A stretch of DNA of 64,000 bases, from assembly GCF_038502225.1 (NCBI RefSeq), contig NC_091325.1, forward strand, positions 28,747,959 to 28,811,958, written 5' to 3'. Origin of the DNA: Cherax quadricarinatus (lineage: Eukaryota; Arthropoda; Malacostraca; Decapoda; Parastacidae). Below the pieces are notes generated by a model that made no database searches, had not been told where the DNA came from, and saw only the letters and a list, made by a program, of their open reading frames with translations. A program made the translations under genes and the position numbers. Positions 1-11,255 of this stretch are shown here, one piece after another; within the stretch, counting starts at the first letter, position 1; every line of letters begins with the position of its first letter.

Positions 1-1
1 A

Positions 2-1456
2 GATAACATCTCCCCATGGGTATTGAGAGAGGGAGCAGAGGCGCTATGTGTACCCCTAACAACAATATTCAATACATCTATCAAAACAGGGAGATTGCCT
101 GAGGCATGGAAGACAGCAAATGTAGTCCCAATCTTTAAAAAAGGAGACAGACATGAAGCATTAAACTACAGACCAGTGTCACTGACATGTATAGTATGCA
201 AAATCATGGAGAAGATTATCAGGAGAAGAGTGGTCGAACACCTAGAAAGGAATGATCTCATCAACAGCAGCCGACATGGTTTCAGGGACGGGAAATGCTG
301 TGTCACAAACCTACTGGAGTTCTATGACATGGTGACAGCAGTAAGACAAGAGAGAGAGGGGTGGGTGGATTGCATATTCTTGGACTGCAAGAAGGCATTT
401 GACACAGTTCCACACAAGAGATTGGTGCAAAAACTGGAGGACCAAGCAGGGATAACAGGGAAGGCACTACAATGGATCAGGGAATACTTGTCAGGAAGAC
501 AGCAGCGAGTCATGGTACATGGCGAGGTGTCAGAGTGGGCACCTGTGACCAGCGGGGTCCCACAGGGGTCAGTCCTAGGACCAGTGCTGTTTCTGGTATT
601 TGTGAACGACATGACGGAAGGAATAGACTCTGAGGTGTCCCTGCTTGCAGATGACGTGAAGTTGATGAGAAGAATTCACTCGATCGAAGACCAGGCAGAA
701 CTATAAAGGGATCTGGACAGGCTGCAGACCTGGTCCAGCAATTGGCTCCTGGAGTTCAATCCCACCGAGTGCAAAGTCATGAAGATTGGGGAAGGGCAAA
801 GAAGACCGCAGACGGAGTACAGTCTAGGGGGCCAGAGACTACAAACCTCACTCAAGGAAAAAGATCTTGGGGTGAGTATAACACCAGGCACATCTCCTGA
901 AGCGCACATCAACCAAATAACTGCTGCAGCATATGGGCGCCTAGCAAACCTCGGAACAGCATTCCGACATCTTAATAAGGAATCGTTCAGGACCCTGTAC
1001 ACCGTGTACATTAGGCCCATATTGGAGTATGCGGCACCAGTTTGGAACCCACACCTAGCCAAGCACGTAAAGAAACTAGAGAAAGTGCAAAGGTTTGCAA
1101 CAAGACTAGTCCCAGAGCTAAGAGATATGTCCTACGAGGAGAGGTTAAGGGACATCAACCTGACGACACTGGAGGACAGGAGAGATAGGGGGGACATGAT
1201 AACGACATACAAAATACTGAGAGGAATTGACAAGGTGGACAAAGACAGGATGTTCCAGAGATTGGACACAGTAACAAGGGGACACAGTTGGAAGTTGAAG
1301 ACACAGATGAATCACAGGGATGTTAGGAAGTATTTCTTCAGCCACAGAGTAGTCAGTAAGTGGAATAGTTTGGGAAGCGATGTAGTGGAGTCAGGATCCA
1401 TACATAGCTTTAAGCAGAGGTATGATAAAGCTCACGGCTCAGGGAGAGTGACCTAG
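2..1456 (+). pseudogene. LINE-A reverse transcriptase (C-terminal part), L2/CR1-like
   Basis: This is the reverse transcriptase of a non-LTR retrotransposon, which would copy element RNA into DNA at a nicked target. The frame is open from the first bases of the window, so the N-terminal part with endonuclease lies outside. RT motifs appear in order: NVVPIFKKGD, NYRPVSLT, HGFRDGKCC, DCKKAFDTVPHKRL, GVPQGSVLGPVLF and LLADDVKL. The last has Leu where Phe or Tyr usually precedes ADD. A single in-frame TAA at 704-706 interrupts it. The frame then continues unchanged through the typical C-terminal region (WNPHLAKHVKKLEKVQRFATRLV) to a TAG at 1456. An L2/CR1-type assignment is inferred from the motif style. 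One stop in about 485 codons suggests a fairly recent but inactive copy. Confidence 0.85.
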
Positions 1457-1533
1457 TAGCGATCAGTGAAGAGGCGGGGCCAGGAGCTCGGACTCGACCC
1501 CCGAAACCTCAACTAGGTGAGTACAACTAGGTG

Positions 1534-1612
<79 letters not shown>

Positions 1613-1619
1613 ACACACA
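1457..1619 (+). mobile_element. LINE-A 3' UTR and AC-repeat tail
   Basis: A short 3' UTR follows the RT stop. It contains GAGGCGGGGCCAGGAGC and a doubled AACTAGGTGAGTAC motif, and it runs straight into a (CA)n tract of about 80 bp. The same UTR and doubled GGTGAGTAC end recur at 1790-1880, so the end is a property of the family. The AC repeat is probably the 3' tail of the element or has expanded from it. Confidence 0.75.
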
Positions 1620-1885
1620 CAGACTCAGATGAATCGAAGGGATGTTAGGAAGTATTTCTTCAGTCATAGAGTAGTCAAGTCATGGAATAGTCTAGAAAGT
1701 GAAGTAGTGGAGGCGGGAACCATACATAGTTTTAAGGCGAGGTATGATAAAGCTCATGTAGCAGGGAGAGAGAGGACCTAGTAGCAATCAGTGAAGAGGC
1801 GGGGCCAGGAGCTATGACTCGACCCCTGCAACCACAAATAGGTGAGTACAAATAGGTGAGTACACACACACACACACACATACAC
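1620..1885 (+). mobile_element. Second, 5'-truncated LINE-A 3' end
   Basis: This stretch repeats the last coding part and 3' UTR of the upstream LINE-A copy with scattered substitutions. It holds the GATGTTAGGAAGTATTTCTTC segment equivalent to about 1319-1339, the TAGTAGCRATCAGTGAAGAG stop and UTR region, and again a doubled GGTGAGTAC followed by (CA)n. It begins exactly where the first copy's AC repeat ends. This is consistent with a truncated copy priming in that microsatellite, or with a tandem duplication followed by divergence. Confidence 0.75.
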
Positions 1886-1952
1886 AGGATTTCACACCTT
1901 CCTGTAAACTGACCTGATAACCCTCCCTCCCTCTAACACCACTATCTGCTAT

Positions 1953-2043
<91 letters not shown>

Positions 2044-2475
2044 CTATCTCTCTCTCTCTACCTATCTCTCTCTCTCTCTCTACCTATCTCTCTTTCTGCC
2101 TATCTCTCTACCTATCTCTCTCGCTACCCATCTCTCTACCTATCTCTCTACCTATCTCTCTACCTATCTATCTTTCTCCCCTCTCCCCTCTAACATCTCC
2201 CCTCTCCCACCTCTCCCTTCTAACATCTCTCCCCTCTCCCACCTCTCCCCTCTAACATCTCTCCACTTTAACATCTCTCCCCCTCTAACATCTCTCCCCC
2301 ACTCATTATCTCTCTCCTCTCCCATTTCCCATCTCTCTCTCCCCCCCTCTCTCCCCTCTCTCTCCCCTCTCTCTCTCCCCTCCTCTCCCCTCCTCCCCTC
2401 TTTCTCCCCCACGTTCTTTCCCCCTCTCTCTCTTCCATCTCCCTCCCTCTCTCCCCTCTCTTCTGTCTCTCTCTC
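1886..2475. repeat. CT-rich microsatellite block
   Basis: A short unique-looking stretch (1886-1950) leads into nearly pure (TC)n to about 2041. Degenerate CTCTCTACCTATCT and CTCCCCTCTAACATCT repeats follow to 2475. A minus-strand open frame of 82 residues here is a low-complexity artefact. The pyrimidine block abuts the poly-T, that is the 3' poly-A end, of the minus-strand LINE-B that follows. Confidence 0.85.
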
Positions 2476-2840
2476 TTTTTTTTTTTTTACACAGGGTTTG
2501 ACAAGGTTAACCCTAGCTTTATTGACAAGCTATTTACAGGTTAAGGATTTCTAACTTTGTTGACAAGCTAAGAGCTGTTACCTACATCAGCTCATTTGAA
2601 AGCATTTTTATTGTTATGAGACATACAAGTAGGGAACAGGATGAAGTTGGAGCCATCTGTGAGCCAACATTTTCATTTGATCAACTGACTTTATCTCGTT
2701 GACATCATAATGCTGTACGAATATGTTCCATACTCGAGTCATCCTGGGTATATATGATCTCAGATGGAGTGATGTTCTGGAGAAGGGTACAGCCAGAGTG
2801 AAGTTGCTGCTTTCTGCCCGTCTTGTGACATAAAAGCTTG
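2476..2840 (-). mobile_element. LINE-B 3' end (minus), split by a solo LTR
   Basis: Read on the minus strand, this is the last roughly 75 codons of the LINE-B RT ORF plus its 3' UTR and poly-A (poly-T at 2476-2488). The C-terminal peptide contains RRAESSNFTLAVPFSR and MLAHRWLQLHPVPYLYVS, nearly identical to the plus-strand LINE-B at 31057-32161. The copy continues at 4032-4118 on the far side of the inserted LTR. It is a 5'-truncated, non-functional remnant. Confidence 0.85.
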
Positions 2841-4031
2841 TGTGGAAAATTTTATAGGGGTGATTACCTGTATGTACCTCAACATTATATACATACAAGT
2901 AAACTCATTGGGAGACAACCATATTGTTTACCGTAGTCACCCCGTGTAGACATGTGAGAAAACTTAACCACCCCTGGTCACGACAAGTGGTTCCTTCGAC
3001 CTCACAATCTTATCCATATCTATCCGAGACCAGTATGGATTGGATAGCACCCACAAGTACGGTGCTACTAATTAATTGTGGACTGTATAGATTATATTAA
3101 TTTAACTGAATGAAGGGGGGTGGGGTAGGTTACACATGGATATATCCATCAAGGAAAACACTTGTACATAATCTCACCACTTACCAGATATTCTCTGGTG
3201 GTCACTTGATGTAGCTGGATCACTCATAACCTATCCAATTACAACATACCCAACTGGCCAGTATCAGTCTGCTATAACTAGAAGGGTTACTTAACTGTGG
3301 GTGATTGATGCTCCTTATTTCCTCCATTCACCATCTCATTTCGATGTCCTGCTACACCGACATGGTTCTTATTCCAGCAGGACGAGGTATCCGTCGGTTT
3401 GTCCCGGTTTAGAAGTCGTGATTCCATAAAGCTTCACTATCCTCGGTACGAGAATCACACATTCACTCGGAGCAGGGCGATCTATTTCACATCCCGCATT
3501 CTCTTAACTCAATGTTATTATCACTGATTACATTACCATTCACAAGACGATTTAACGTCTCATAATTATTATACACATTAGAGGTCACTCCATTAAGATC
3601 TGAGGCCGATGAGCGAGGATTAACTCACAGGTATTTCCCCTGGACACACACCATGGCCGCGCACCAGTCACACCCCAGTCGAGCCATTATTCACTAATTT
3701 TACCACCTTTTTACGGTGGTCCCGTAAATCACGTTCCCTCACTCTTCACCAGGAACAGTTACGACACTTCCTATTATGAAATGAGGCCTATATTAATCCG
3801 TAGGCCACCGTGAATGCCAATTTCCTGGTTCCATGCTTTCCCAGCCTCCTCACCACATTCAAAACACTCCCGCCTGCCTCATGGCCCGAGTCGACCTATA
3901 CCCTCGCACATCCGCGCATGCGCAAAGGGAACTCTTGGTTCTATCCTATTGTCAAATACATTTTTGACTCATATCGACACATTAAACACCTATTAAGCGC
4001 TATAGCTTCGGAAAATCAAAAATTTTCCACA
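2841..4031 (-). mobile_element. BEL-1 solo LTR (minus) with 5-bp TSD
   Basis: This 1191-bp sequence is the reverse complement of the BEL-1 LTRs seen at 4441-5638 and 15570-16681. It has terminal TGTGGAAAAT/ATTTTCCACA inverted repeats and no internal region. The host bases GCTTG occur directly on both sides (2836-2840 and 4032-4036). The uninterrupted site TAAAAGCTTGTTTCACGC is visible in another LINE-B copy near 25022-25040. That fits the 5-bp target duplication usual for BEL/Pao elements and later LTR-LTR recombination. A small plus-strand ORF over the 3810-4238 stretch is a chance frame. Confidence 0.92.
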
Positions 4032-4118
4032 GCTTGTTTCACGCTGTCCTTGAAGTGGATACAAGTGTGGTACTTTGACAATATTGGCCTTGTACATAAC
4101 AGTCAGGTCACTCACATT
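4032..4118 (-). mobile_element. LINE-B continuation (minus)
   Basis: This is the 5' remainder of the LINE-B copy interrupted by the solo LTR. It begins with the duplicated GCTTG and contains the reverse complement of the segment encoding VMYKANIVK. Similarity to the other LINE-B copies stops around 4118, which marks the 5' truncation point. Confidence 0.75.
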
Positions 4119-4435
4119 AATAAAGAGGGAAACTACCAAATAGACCTCGACTTCTTTATTTTTCGTTCAATTTCTTTTTTTTTTTTTTTTGAATGTAAAG
4201 AAGCCCCTTTCCATTTTAATGTGACCAAGTTTCAATAAGATAGCTCAAAAAACAAATGAGAAAAAAAATATTTACTAATAATCATACATATTGCAAGTTT
4301 TTGCAAGGTACTGTCAAAGTGGTACTTGGAGAAGCTGTTTTGGTATTATCTTCGCATAAAACAATGCTGAACTGTATTTATCATGATTAACTTTACTGTA
4401 ATTTATCCTATCTTCATTCTTAAAAAAAAAATAAT
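4119..4435. other. AT-rich spacer with no recognised feature
   Basis: The stretch is A/T-rich with a poly-T run near 4173-4190 and poly-A near 4260 and 4423. I see no coding signature or match to the other repeats in the window. Its last five bases before 4441 (GTTTG at 4436-4440) are the left target duplication of the BEL-1 derivative. Confidence 0.5.
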
Positions 4436-4440
4436 GTTTG

Positions 4441-5638
4441 TGTGGAAAATTTTTGATTTTCCGAAGCAATAGAGCCTAATAGGTGTTTAATGTGTCGATA
4501 TGAGTCAAAAATGTATTTGACAATAGGGTAGAACCAAGAGTTCCCTTTGCGCATGCGCGGATGTGCGGGGGTATAGGTCGACTCGGGCCATGGGGGGGGG
4601 TTGGCGGGAGTGTTTTGAATGTGGTGAGGAGGCTGGGACAGCATGGAACCAGGAAATTGACATTCACGGCGGCCTAAGGATTAATATAGGCCTCATTTCA
4701 TAATAGGAAGTGTCGTAACTGTTCCTGGTGAAGAGTGAGGGAATGTGATTTACGGGACCACCGTAAAAAGGTGGTAAAATTAGTGAATAATGGTTCGACC
4801 GGGGTGTGACTGGTGCGCGGCCATGGTGTGTGTCCAGGGGAAATACCCGTGAGTTAATCTTCGCTCATCGGCCTCAGATCTTAATGGAGTGACCTCAAAT
4901 GTGTATAATAATTATGAGACGTTAAATCGTCTTGTGAATGGTAATGTAATCAGTGATAATAACATTGAGTTAAGAGAATGCGGGATGTGAAATAGGTAGC
5001 CCTGCTCCGAGTGAATGTGTGATTCTTGTACCGAGGATAGTGAAGCTTTATGGAAGCACGACTTCTAAACCGGGACAAACCGACGGGTACCTCGTCCTGC
5101 TGGAATAAGAACCGTGTCGGTGTAGCAGGACATCGAAATGAGATGGTGAATGGAGGAAATAAGGAGTATCAATCACCCACAGTTAAGTAACCCTTCTAGT
5201 TATAGCAGACTGATACTGGCCAGTTAGGTATGTTGTAATTGGATAGGTTATGAGTGATCCAGCTACATCAAATGACCACCAGAGAATATCTGGTAAGTGG
5301 AGAGATTATGTACAAGTGTTTTCCTTGATGGATATATCCATGTGTATCCTACTCCCCCACCCCCCTTCATTCAGCTACCCTAATATAATCTATACAGTCC
5401 ACAATTAATTAGTAGCACCGTACTTGTGGGTGCTATCCAATCCATACTGGTCTCGGATAGATGTGGACAAGATTGTGAGCGTCGAGGGGCCACCTGTAGT
5501 GACCAGAGGTGGTTAAGTTTTCTCACATGTCTACACAGGGTGACTACGGTAAACAATATGGTTGTCTCCCAATGAGATTACTTGTATGTATATAATGTTG
5601 AGGTACATACAGGTAAGCACCCTATAAAATTTTCCACA
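4441..5638 (+). repeat. 5' LTR of BEL-1 derivative
   Basis: This 1198-bp LTR starts TGTGGAAAATTTTTGATTTTCC and ends ATTTTCCACA. The 5' tip forms a perfect hairpin (GGAAAAT...ATTTTCC). It matches the solo LTR at 2841-4031 (inverted) and, more distantly, the LTRs of the full-length copy at 15570. A small minus-strand open frame near its start is not a gene. Confidence 0.9.
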
Positions 5639-5647
5639 TCTGCCCGT

Positions 5648-5669
5648 TGGTCCTTCCTGAACCGGATGC
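5648..5669 (+). other. Candidate tRNA primer-binding site (BEL-1 derivative)
   Basis: TGGTCCTTCCTGAACCGG lies 9 bp after the 5' LTR. It starts with the TGG complementary to a tRNA CCA end. The same sequence sits at the same offset in the full-length copy, and TGGTCCTTC recurs behind the BEL-2 LTR. I cannot name the tRNA from sequence alone. Confidence 0.6.
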
Positions 5670-5894
5670 AATCAGTGAAAAAATTAATTGAATTAATTAC
5701 TTAATAATTAAGTGACTGATTGAAGGAAGTGGGTGTAGGGTGCACAAGTTTAATCGATCGTGTGATGGATGATAATTAGCTCAATTAATTGCTAGCACAT
5801 GTGTGGCTAGGATTTATACAAGAGTAAAGTGCAAGAATTACTCTTATAAGGCGCCTACTTAAGTTGTATAATCAGTGATTAATAATTCTCTAAC

Positions 5895-6614
5895 CATGAC
5901 TGGATCTAATGGAGTTAATGTGCTGGGGCTGACTTGGGATACTGTGAGAGACTTGTTATTGTTAAAGTCTCATAATTCCAGTATGCCCAATAAATTAATC
6001 CAGGGAGCATAGGCTTATGCCCCTGAGAGAATGGAACACTAATTAGTCCATTTTGAGGGATCAATAAATATGGATGGCCATGGAGTTGGTGCCTATATGC
6101 AGTAATGTGCTGGCGCTGACTTGGGATACTGAGAGAGACTTGTTATTGTTAAAGTCTCATAACTCCAGTATGCCCAATAAATTAATCCAGGGAGCATAGG
6201 CTTATGCCCCTGAGAGAATGGAACACTAATTAGTCTGTTTTGAGGGTTCAATAAATATGGATGGCCATGGAGTTGGTGCCTATGTGCAGTAATGTGCTGG
6301 GGCTGACTTGGGATACTGAGAGAGACTTGTTATTGTAAAGTCTCATAATTCCAGTATGCCCAACAAATTAGCCCCGAGAGCATAGACTTAGTGTCACACC
6401 TTACAATAAGAGGGAAATTGTTAATACCAGAAGCATGGAGGCTTGAGTGTGCTTTGGATGGAGCCCTACCTGAGGAGTTAACAGGTGGAAAGAATTAATG
6501 GGTGATTAGGTAAATACCAATGTTGGAGTTCCCAAGCCAGGTGGCCAGTGAAGATGGGAAAATTGTACTCCACATTATGTAAGTCGTCTAGCAATGACCT
6601 CCGCCCGGCCGCAG
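5895..6614 (+). pseudogene. Internal remnant: gag start fused to RT-region fragments
   Basis: ACCATGACTGGATCTAATGG at 5892 corresponds to the gag start of the full-length BEL-1 (ACCATGGCTGGGTCTGAGG at 16936). After about 20 bp the sequence jumps to a segment equivalent to about 19905 in RT, so roughly 2.9 kb of gag, protease and RT are missing. RT-derived sequence is then present in three tandem pieces and continues to the equivalent of about 20240. It ends in the CGTCTAGCAATGACCTCCGCC segment that precedes the 3' LTR. It has no useful reading frame. Confidence 0.8.
5917..6477 (+). repeat. 187-bp tandem triplication inside the BEL-1 derivative
   Basis: AATGTGCTGG begins at 5917, 6104 and 6291, a period of 187 bp. 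Each unit contains GACTTGGGATACTG, AGTATGCCCAA and, in the first two, AACACTAATTAGTC. The units derive from the RT coding region, where the order of these two parts is reversed (19821-19990 in the full-length copy). The triplication therefore arose by tandem duplication with a rearranged junction. Confidence 0.88.
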
Positions 6615-7414
6615 TGTGGAAAATTTTTGATTTTCCGAAGCTATAGCGCTTAATAGGTGTTTAATGTGTCGATATGAGTAAAAAATGTATTTGACAATAG
6701 GGTAGAACCAAGAGCTCCCTTTGCGCATGCGCGGATGTGCGGGGGTATAGGTCGACTCGGGCCATGGGGGGGGGGCTGGAGTGTTTTGAATGTGGTGAGG
6801 AGGCTGGGACAGCATGGAACCAGGAAATTGACATTCACGGCGGCCTAAGGATTAATATAGGCCTCATTTCATAACAGGAAGTGTCGTAACTGTTCCTGGT
6901 GAAGAGTGAGGGAACGTGATTTATGGGACCACCGTAAAAAGGTGGTAAAATTAGTGAATAATGGTTCGACCGGGGTGTGACTGGTGCGCGGCCATGATGT
7001 GTGTCCAGGGGAAATACCCGTGAGTTAATCTTCACTCATCGGCCTCAGATCTTAATGGAGTGACCTCTAATGTGTATAATAATTATGAGACGTTAAATCG
7101 TCTTGTGAATGGTAATGTAATCAGTGATAATAACATTGAGTTAAGAGAATGCGGGATGTGAAATAGATAGCCCTGCTCCGAGTGAATGTGTGATTCTCGT
7201 ACCGAGGATAGTGAAGCTTTATGGAAGCACGACTTCTAAACCGGGACAAACCGACGGGTACCTCGTCCTGCTGGAATAAGAACCGTGTCGGTGTAGCAGG
7301 ACATCGAAATGAGATGGTGAATGGAGGAAATAAGGAGTATCAATCACCCACAGTTAAGTAACCCTTCTAGTTATAGCAGACTGATACTGGCCAGTTAGGT
7401 ATGTTGTAATTGGA
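6615..7414 (+). repeat. 3' LTR of BEL-1 derivative, first part
   Basis: The LTR begins after CCGCCCGGCCGCAG and follows the 5' LTR until TAATTGGA at 7414, where the CR1-1 LINE begins. The remaining 387 bp of this LTR is at 14073-14459. Confidence 0.9.
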
Positions 7415-7502
7415 CTACTTGAAAGCATAACAGCATAACAGTGGTGACCTATACTTAACTCTGTGAAGAAGTGTCTTGTTTGCTCCCGTGGACTGAACCA
7501 AG

Positions 7503-8342
7503 ATGCCCTCCATCGAGCAACTTTACCTGCAACTTAAGGAAGAATTGAGGGCAGCGAAGATGGAGATATGGCGATTGACCGAGGAAAACAAGAGGATTCG
7601 TTGTAGTCCTCCTGTTTTGAGTCCTCAGGTCAAGAAGGGATCGTGGTCAGTGGCTGGACAGCAGGGGACGACGAAGTTGACGATCAAGAAGACGAATGGA
7701 AAGCCAGAAACGATGAAGAAGAAAGAGACTGCTGTGGAAACTCCTGTGGAAACCTCCAACGCATTCTCGGTGCTACCCGACGAATGTGATTCGACTACTG
7801 GGATCGTCACGACGAACGACAACAAGGAAGGTAAGAATATTGTTGTTGTTGGGGATAGCCAGGTTAGATACATGGATAGGGCATTCTGCTTGAAGGACAG
7901 GAGTAGGAGACAAAGGGTATGCTTTCCTGGGGCTGGGATGGAGGACATTGTTAGCCGGCTTGACAACATCATGAACGGTAATGGGATCAATCCTATTATT
8001 TGCCTCAGTGCTGGAGGCAATGATGTAGGCAAGCGTAGAAGTGAGGATTTAGTTAGAAAGTTCAGGACAGCTATAGACATAATTAGGAAGAAGGGGGGGC
8101 GCCCTGTTATATGTGGCATTTTGCCAAGAAGAGGTGTTGGTAATGAATGGTTGTCCAGAGCAATTGGTATTAATTGTTGGCTGGATAAACACTGTAAGGA
8201 TAATGCAGTACCATTCATTGACAACTGGGACAACTTCTATGGCCGAAATGACATGTATGCCAGGGATGGGGTTCACTTATCCAGGGCAGGTGTGGGTTTT
8301 CTTGCTAACTCAGTTGAGGGGGTTGTTAGGACTTTAAACTAG
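7503..8342 (+). CDS. CR1-1 ORF1 protein with SGNH/GDSL esterase-like domain
   Basis: This is a 279-residue ORF1 protein of the CR1 LINE, expected to bind element RNA in the ribonucleoprotein. The ATG has the context ACCAAGATGCC. Residues 1-35 look coiled-coil (EQLYLQLKEELRAAKMEIWR), followed by a Lys/Thr-rich linker. The C-terminal half carries SGNH-hydrolase landmarks in order: VVVGDSQVRYMD (Ser block), SAGGNDV (Asn block) and RDGVHLS (Asp-x-x-His block). Esterase-like ORF1 domains are established for CR1-clade LINEs. The ORF is intact and ends 14 bp before the ORF2 ATG. The antisense ORF of 202 residues here is a shadow. Confidence 0.88.
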   Translation: MPSIEQLYLQLKEELRAAKMEIWRLTEENKRIRCSPPVLSPQVKKGSWSVAGQQGTTKLTIKKTNGKPETMKKKETAVETPVETSNAFSVLPDECDSTTGIVTTNDNKEGKNIVVVGDSQVRYMDRAFCLKDRSRRQRVCFPGAGMEDIVSRLDNIMNGNGINPIICLSAGGNDVGKRRSEDLVRKFRTAIDIIRKKGGRPVICGILPRRGVGNEWLSRAIGINCWLDKHCKDNAVPFIDNWDNFYGRNDMYARDGVHLSRAGVGFLANSVEGVVRTLN

Positions 8343-10501
8343 GATTAGTTAGAGGTATGGGTTTAGAAATGATTAATAATGAGTATGGATATATTGACTT
8401 ATGGTCTGATATTAAGAATCTTAATAGTAACTGTCATGGAGTAACTCTGGGTAATGATAATTTCAGAAATTGTGTAAAAACAAAGATGAATAGGAAAAAT
8501 GTGCAGAAGAAAAACCATATGATGGTATTTTATGCTAACAGTCGAAGTGCAAGAAATAAAATTAATGAACTACGTTTGGTAGCATGTGCTGGGAACTTTG
8601 ATATCATTGCATTAACTGAAGCGTGGTATGATTTAAAGAGTCGGGATATGACTGCTGAGTGTAATATTCAGGGATTTAAGTTGTTCAATGTGGATAGATG
8701 TAATGGGAAGGGGGGAGGAATTGCATTGTATGTTCGAGAAAATATTAATTGTTGCATAAAAACAGGTATAAAAATAGATAGAGCAGTAACAGAGTCTGTT
8801 TGGGTAGAGTTCGTGGAGGGTCAAGAAAAACTAATTCTAGGTGTAATATACCGACCTCCAGGCTTGGATCACGATGGAGGGAGACTTCTTTGGGATGAAA
8901 TTGTTAGGGCTTCTGGACACAGTAACATAGTCATAGTAGGGGACTTTAACTTTAGTCAAATTGACTGGAATTCTTTGACAGGTAATCTAGAGTCCAGTGA
9001 CTTTATGGAAACAGTTCAGGACTGTTTTCTGAAACAGAGCGTAACTGAGCCTACCAGGGGTAATAATTTGCTAGACCTAGTCTTGTCAAATAAGGAAACA
9101 CTCGTGAATAATCTGGAGATCACTGAAGAGCTTGGCGCAAGTGATCACAAATCCATCACTTTTAGCATTAATTGGGAATGCAAGAATAATGATAATACAG
9201 TAAAAATCCCTGATTTTCGTTCTGCCGATTATAATGGACTTAGGGAACATCTGTCTAATCTTGATTGGGGTTATCTAGCTAATTATTTTATTGACGATAA
9301 TCATACTTATGAATATGAAGGGATCTGCTTTTATGATTGTTTTCTTAATAATGTACACAGTGCCCAGAGTATATGCATTCCCCAGAGAGAAATTAGGTCT
9401 AATAATAACGATCCCAAATGGGTTAACAGGAGGCTAAAGCATCTATTAGGGGAGAAAAGGGGAATTTATAGGCGCATCAGAAGAGGAGAGGTTAACCTTA
9501 CTGACCAATATGTTCAGCTTAAAAGAGAAGTAAAAAAGGCGATTAGAAAGGCTAAACGTGACTATGAAATTAGAGTTGCTAATGAATCAAAGACTAATCC
9601 AAAGGGGTTCTTTCAAGTGTATAGGACGAAGGTGAAGGAAAAAGTAGGACCTCAGAAATCTGGGAATGGACAGCTGACGGATAATGAACTGGAAATGTGT
9701 TCCTTATTTAATGACTATTTTTTGTCAGTTTTTACACAGGAAGATGTAAATGAGATTCCAGTAATTAACAATTATTTAGTTCCTGATGAATTTAAGTTAA
9801 CTAATATTACTGTCACGAGGGACATGGTTATTAAACAGATAGACAAACTGAAACAAAATAAGTCCCCGGGACCCGATGAGTTGTTTTCAAGGGTACTTAA
9901 GGAATGCAAGATGGAGCTTAGTCAGCCATTAACGAGTGTATTCAATGCGTCCATCCTTACCAGTGTTGTGCCAGAGTTGTGGAAGATGGCTAATGTGGTT
10001 CCTATATTCAAATCAGGGGATAAGTCCACTCCTTCAAATTACCGTCCAATAAGCCTGACATCTATAGTGGGCAAGTTATTAGAATCAATTATAGCTGACA
10101 TTATCAGAAGTCACCTTGAAGAGCATAACTTGATAAATGAATCTCAGCATGGATTAACGAGAGGTCGTTCCTGCCTGACAAACTTACTGACGTTCTTCAA
10201 TAGAACATTTGAGGCAGTTGACAGTGATAAGGAATATGATATTGTTTATTTGGATTTTAGTAAAGCCTTCGACAGAGTACCTCACAAGAGACTCTTAAGA
10301 AAAGTGGCAGCTCATGGTATAGGAGGTAAAGTTCTAGCATGGATTGAGGCATGGCTTACCAATAGAAAGCAGAGGGTTACCATTAATGGAGTGAAATCTG
10401 AATGGGGATTAGTCACTAGTGGCGTTCCACAAGGATCAGTTTTAGGCCCTCTCCTGTTCATAATTTACATTAATTGAGACACTTATGCAACATATGGGAA
10501 T

Positions 10502-10554
10502 CTTTATTGAAGAAACGTTTCGCCACACAGTGGCTTCATCAGTCCAATACAAAG
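10502..10554 (-). ncRNA. Hammerhead-ribozyme-like motif, unit 1
   Basis: Same layout as the plus-strand copy at 12966-13018, read on the minus strand: CTGATGA, helix II GCCAC-TGT-GTGGC, GAAA, and helix I TATTGGA/TTCAATA. Confidence 0.6.
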
Positions 10555-10878
10555 TAGAAGTGGGTAAGGAGAGTAGAAGTTTGAGGTAATCAGTCCCTCA
10601 ACCTGGAATCGATGTGTTCAGTCCATCACTCTTGTAGGAAGTGCAGCATAGGGCCAGAAAGGTGGCTTATATACTGCGGTGAGATGAGTTGAAGCAGGAA
10701 GAGGCGGGATCACAGTGGGACCTTCCACTAGTGTAAGTAGGTCGTCGTCCAAAGGTTGGGCAAGCGTTGAAGTCTTTGTACCAAGATCCCATGATGTTGC
10801 AGTGTCTGACAGATGTGATGAATGGTTTTGAAAACCGACAAGTTGAAGAACTGAGACACTTATGCAACATATGGGAAT

Positions 10879-10931
10879 CTTTATTGAAGAAACGTTTCGC
10901 CACACAGTGGCTTCATCAGTCCAATACAAAG
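10879..10931 (-). ncRNA. Hammerhead-ribozyme-like motif, unit 2
   Basis: Identical core to unit 1, exactly 377 bp downstream. Confidence 0.6.
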
Positions 10932-11255
10932 TAGAAGTGGGTAAGGAGAGTAGAAGTTTGAGGTAATCAGTCCCTCAACCTGGAATCGATGTGTTCAGTC
11001 CATCACTCTTGTAGGAAGTGCAGCATAGGGCCAGAGAGGTGGCTTATATACTGCGGTGAGATGAGTTGAAGCAGGAAGAGGCGGGATCACAGTGGGACCT
11101 TCCACTAGTGTAAGTAGGTCGTCGTCCAAAGGTTGGGCAAACGTTGAAGTCTTTGTACCAAGATCCCATGATGTTGCAGTGTCTGACAGATGTGATGAAT
11201 GGTTTTGAAAACCGACAAGTTGAAGAATTGAGACACTTATGCAACATATGGGAAT

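Noticed and set aside
322..612. Antisense ORFs over LINE RT regions (also 7625-8233, 13592-13912, 31384-31671, 60897-61463)
   Set aside because: They are shadow frames opposite well-supported retroelement ORFs with no recognisable content of their own.
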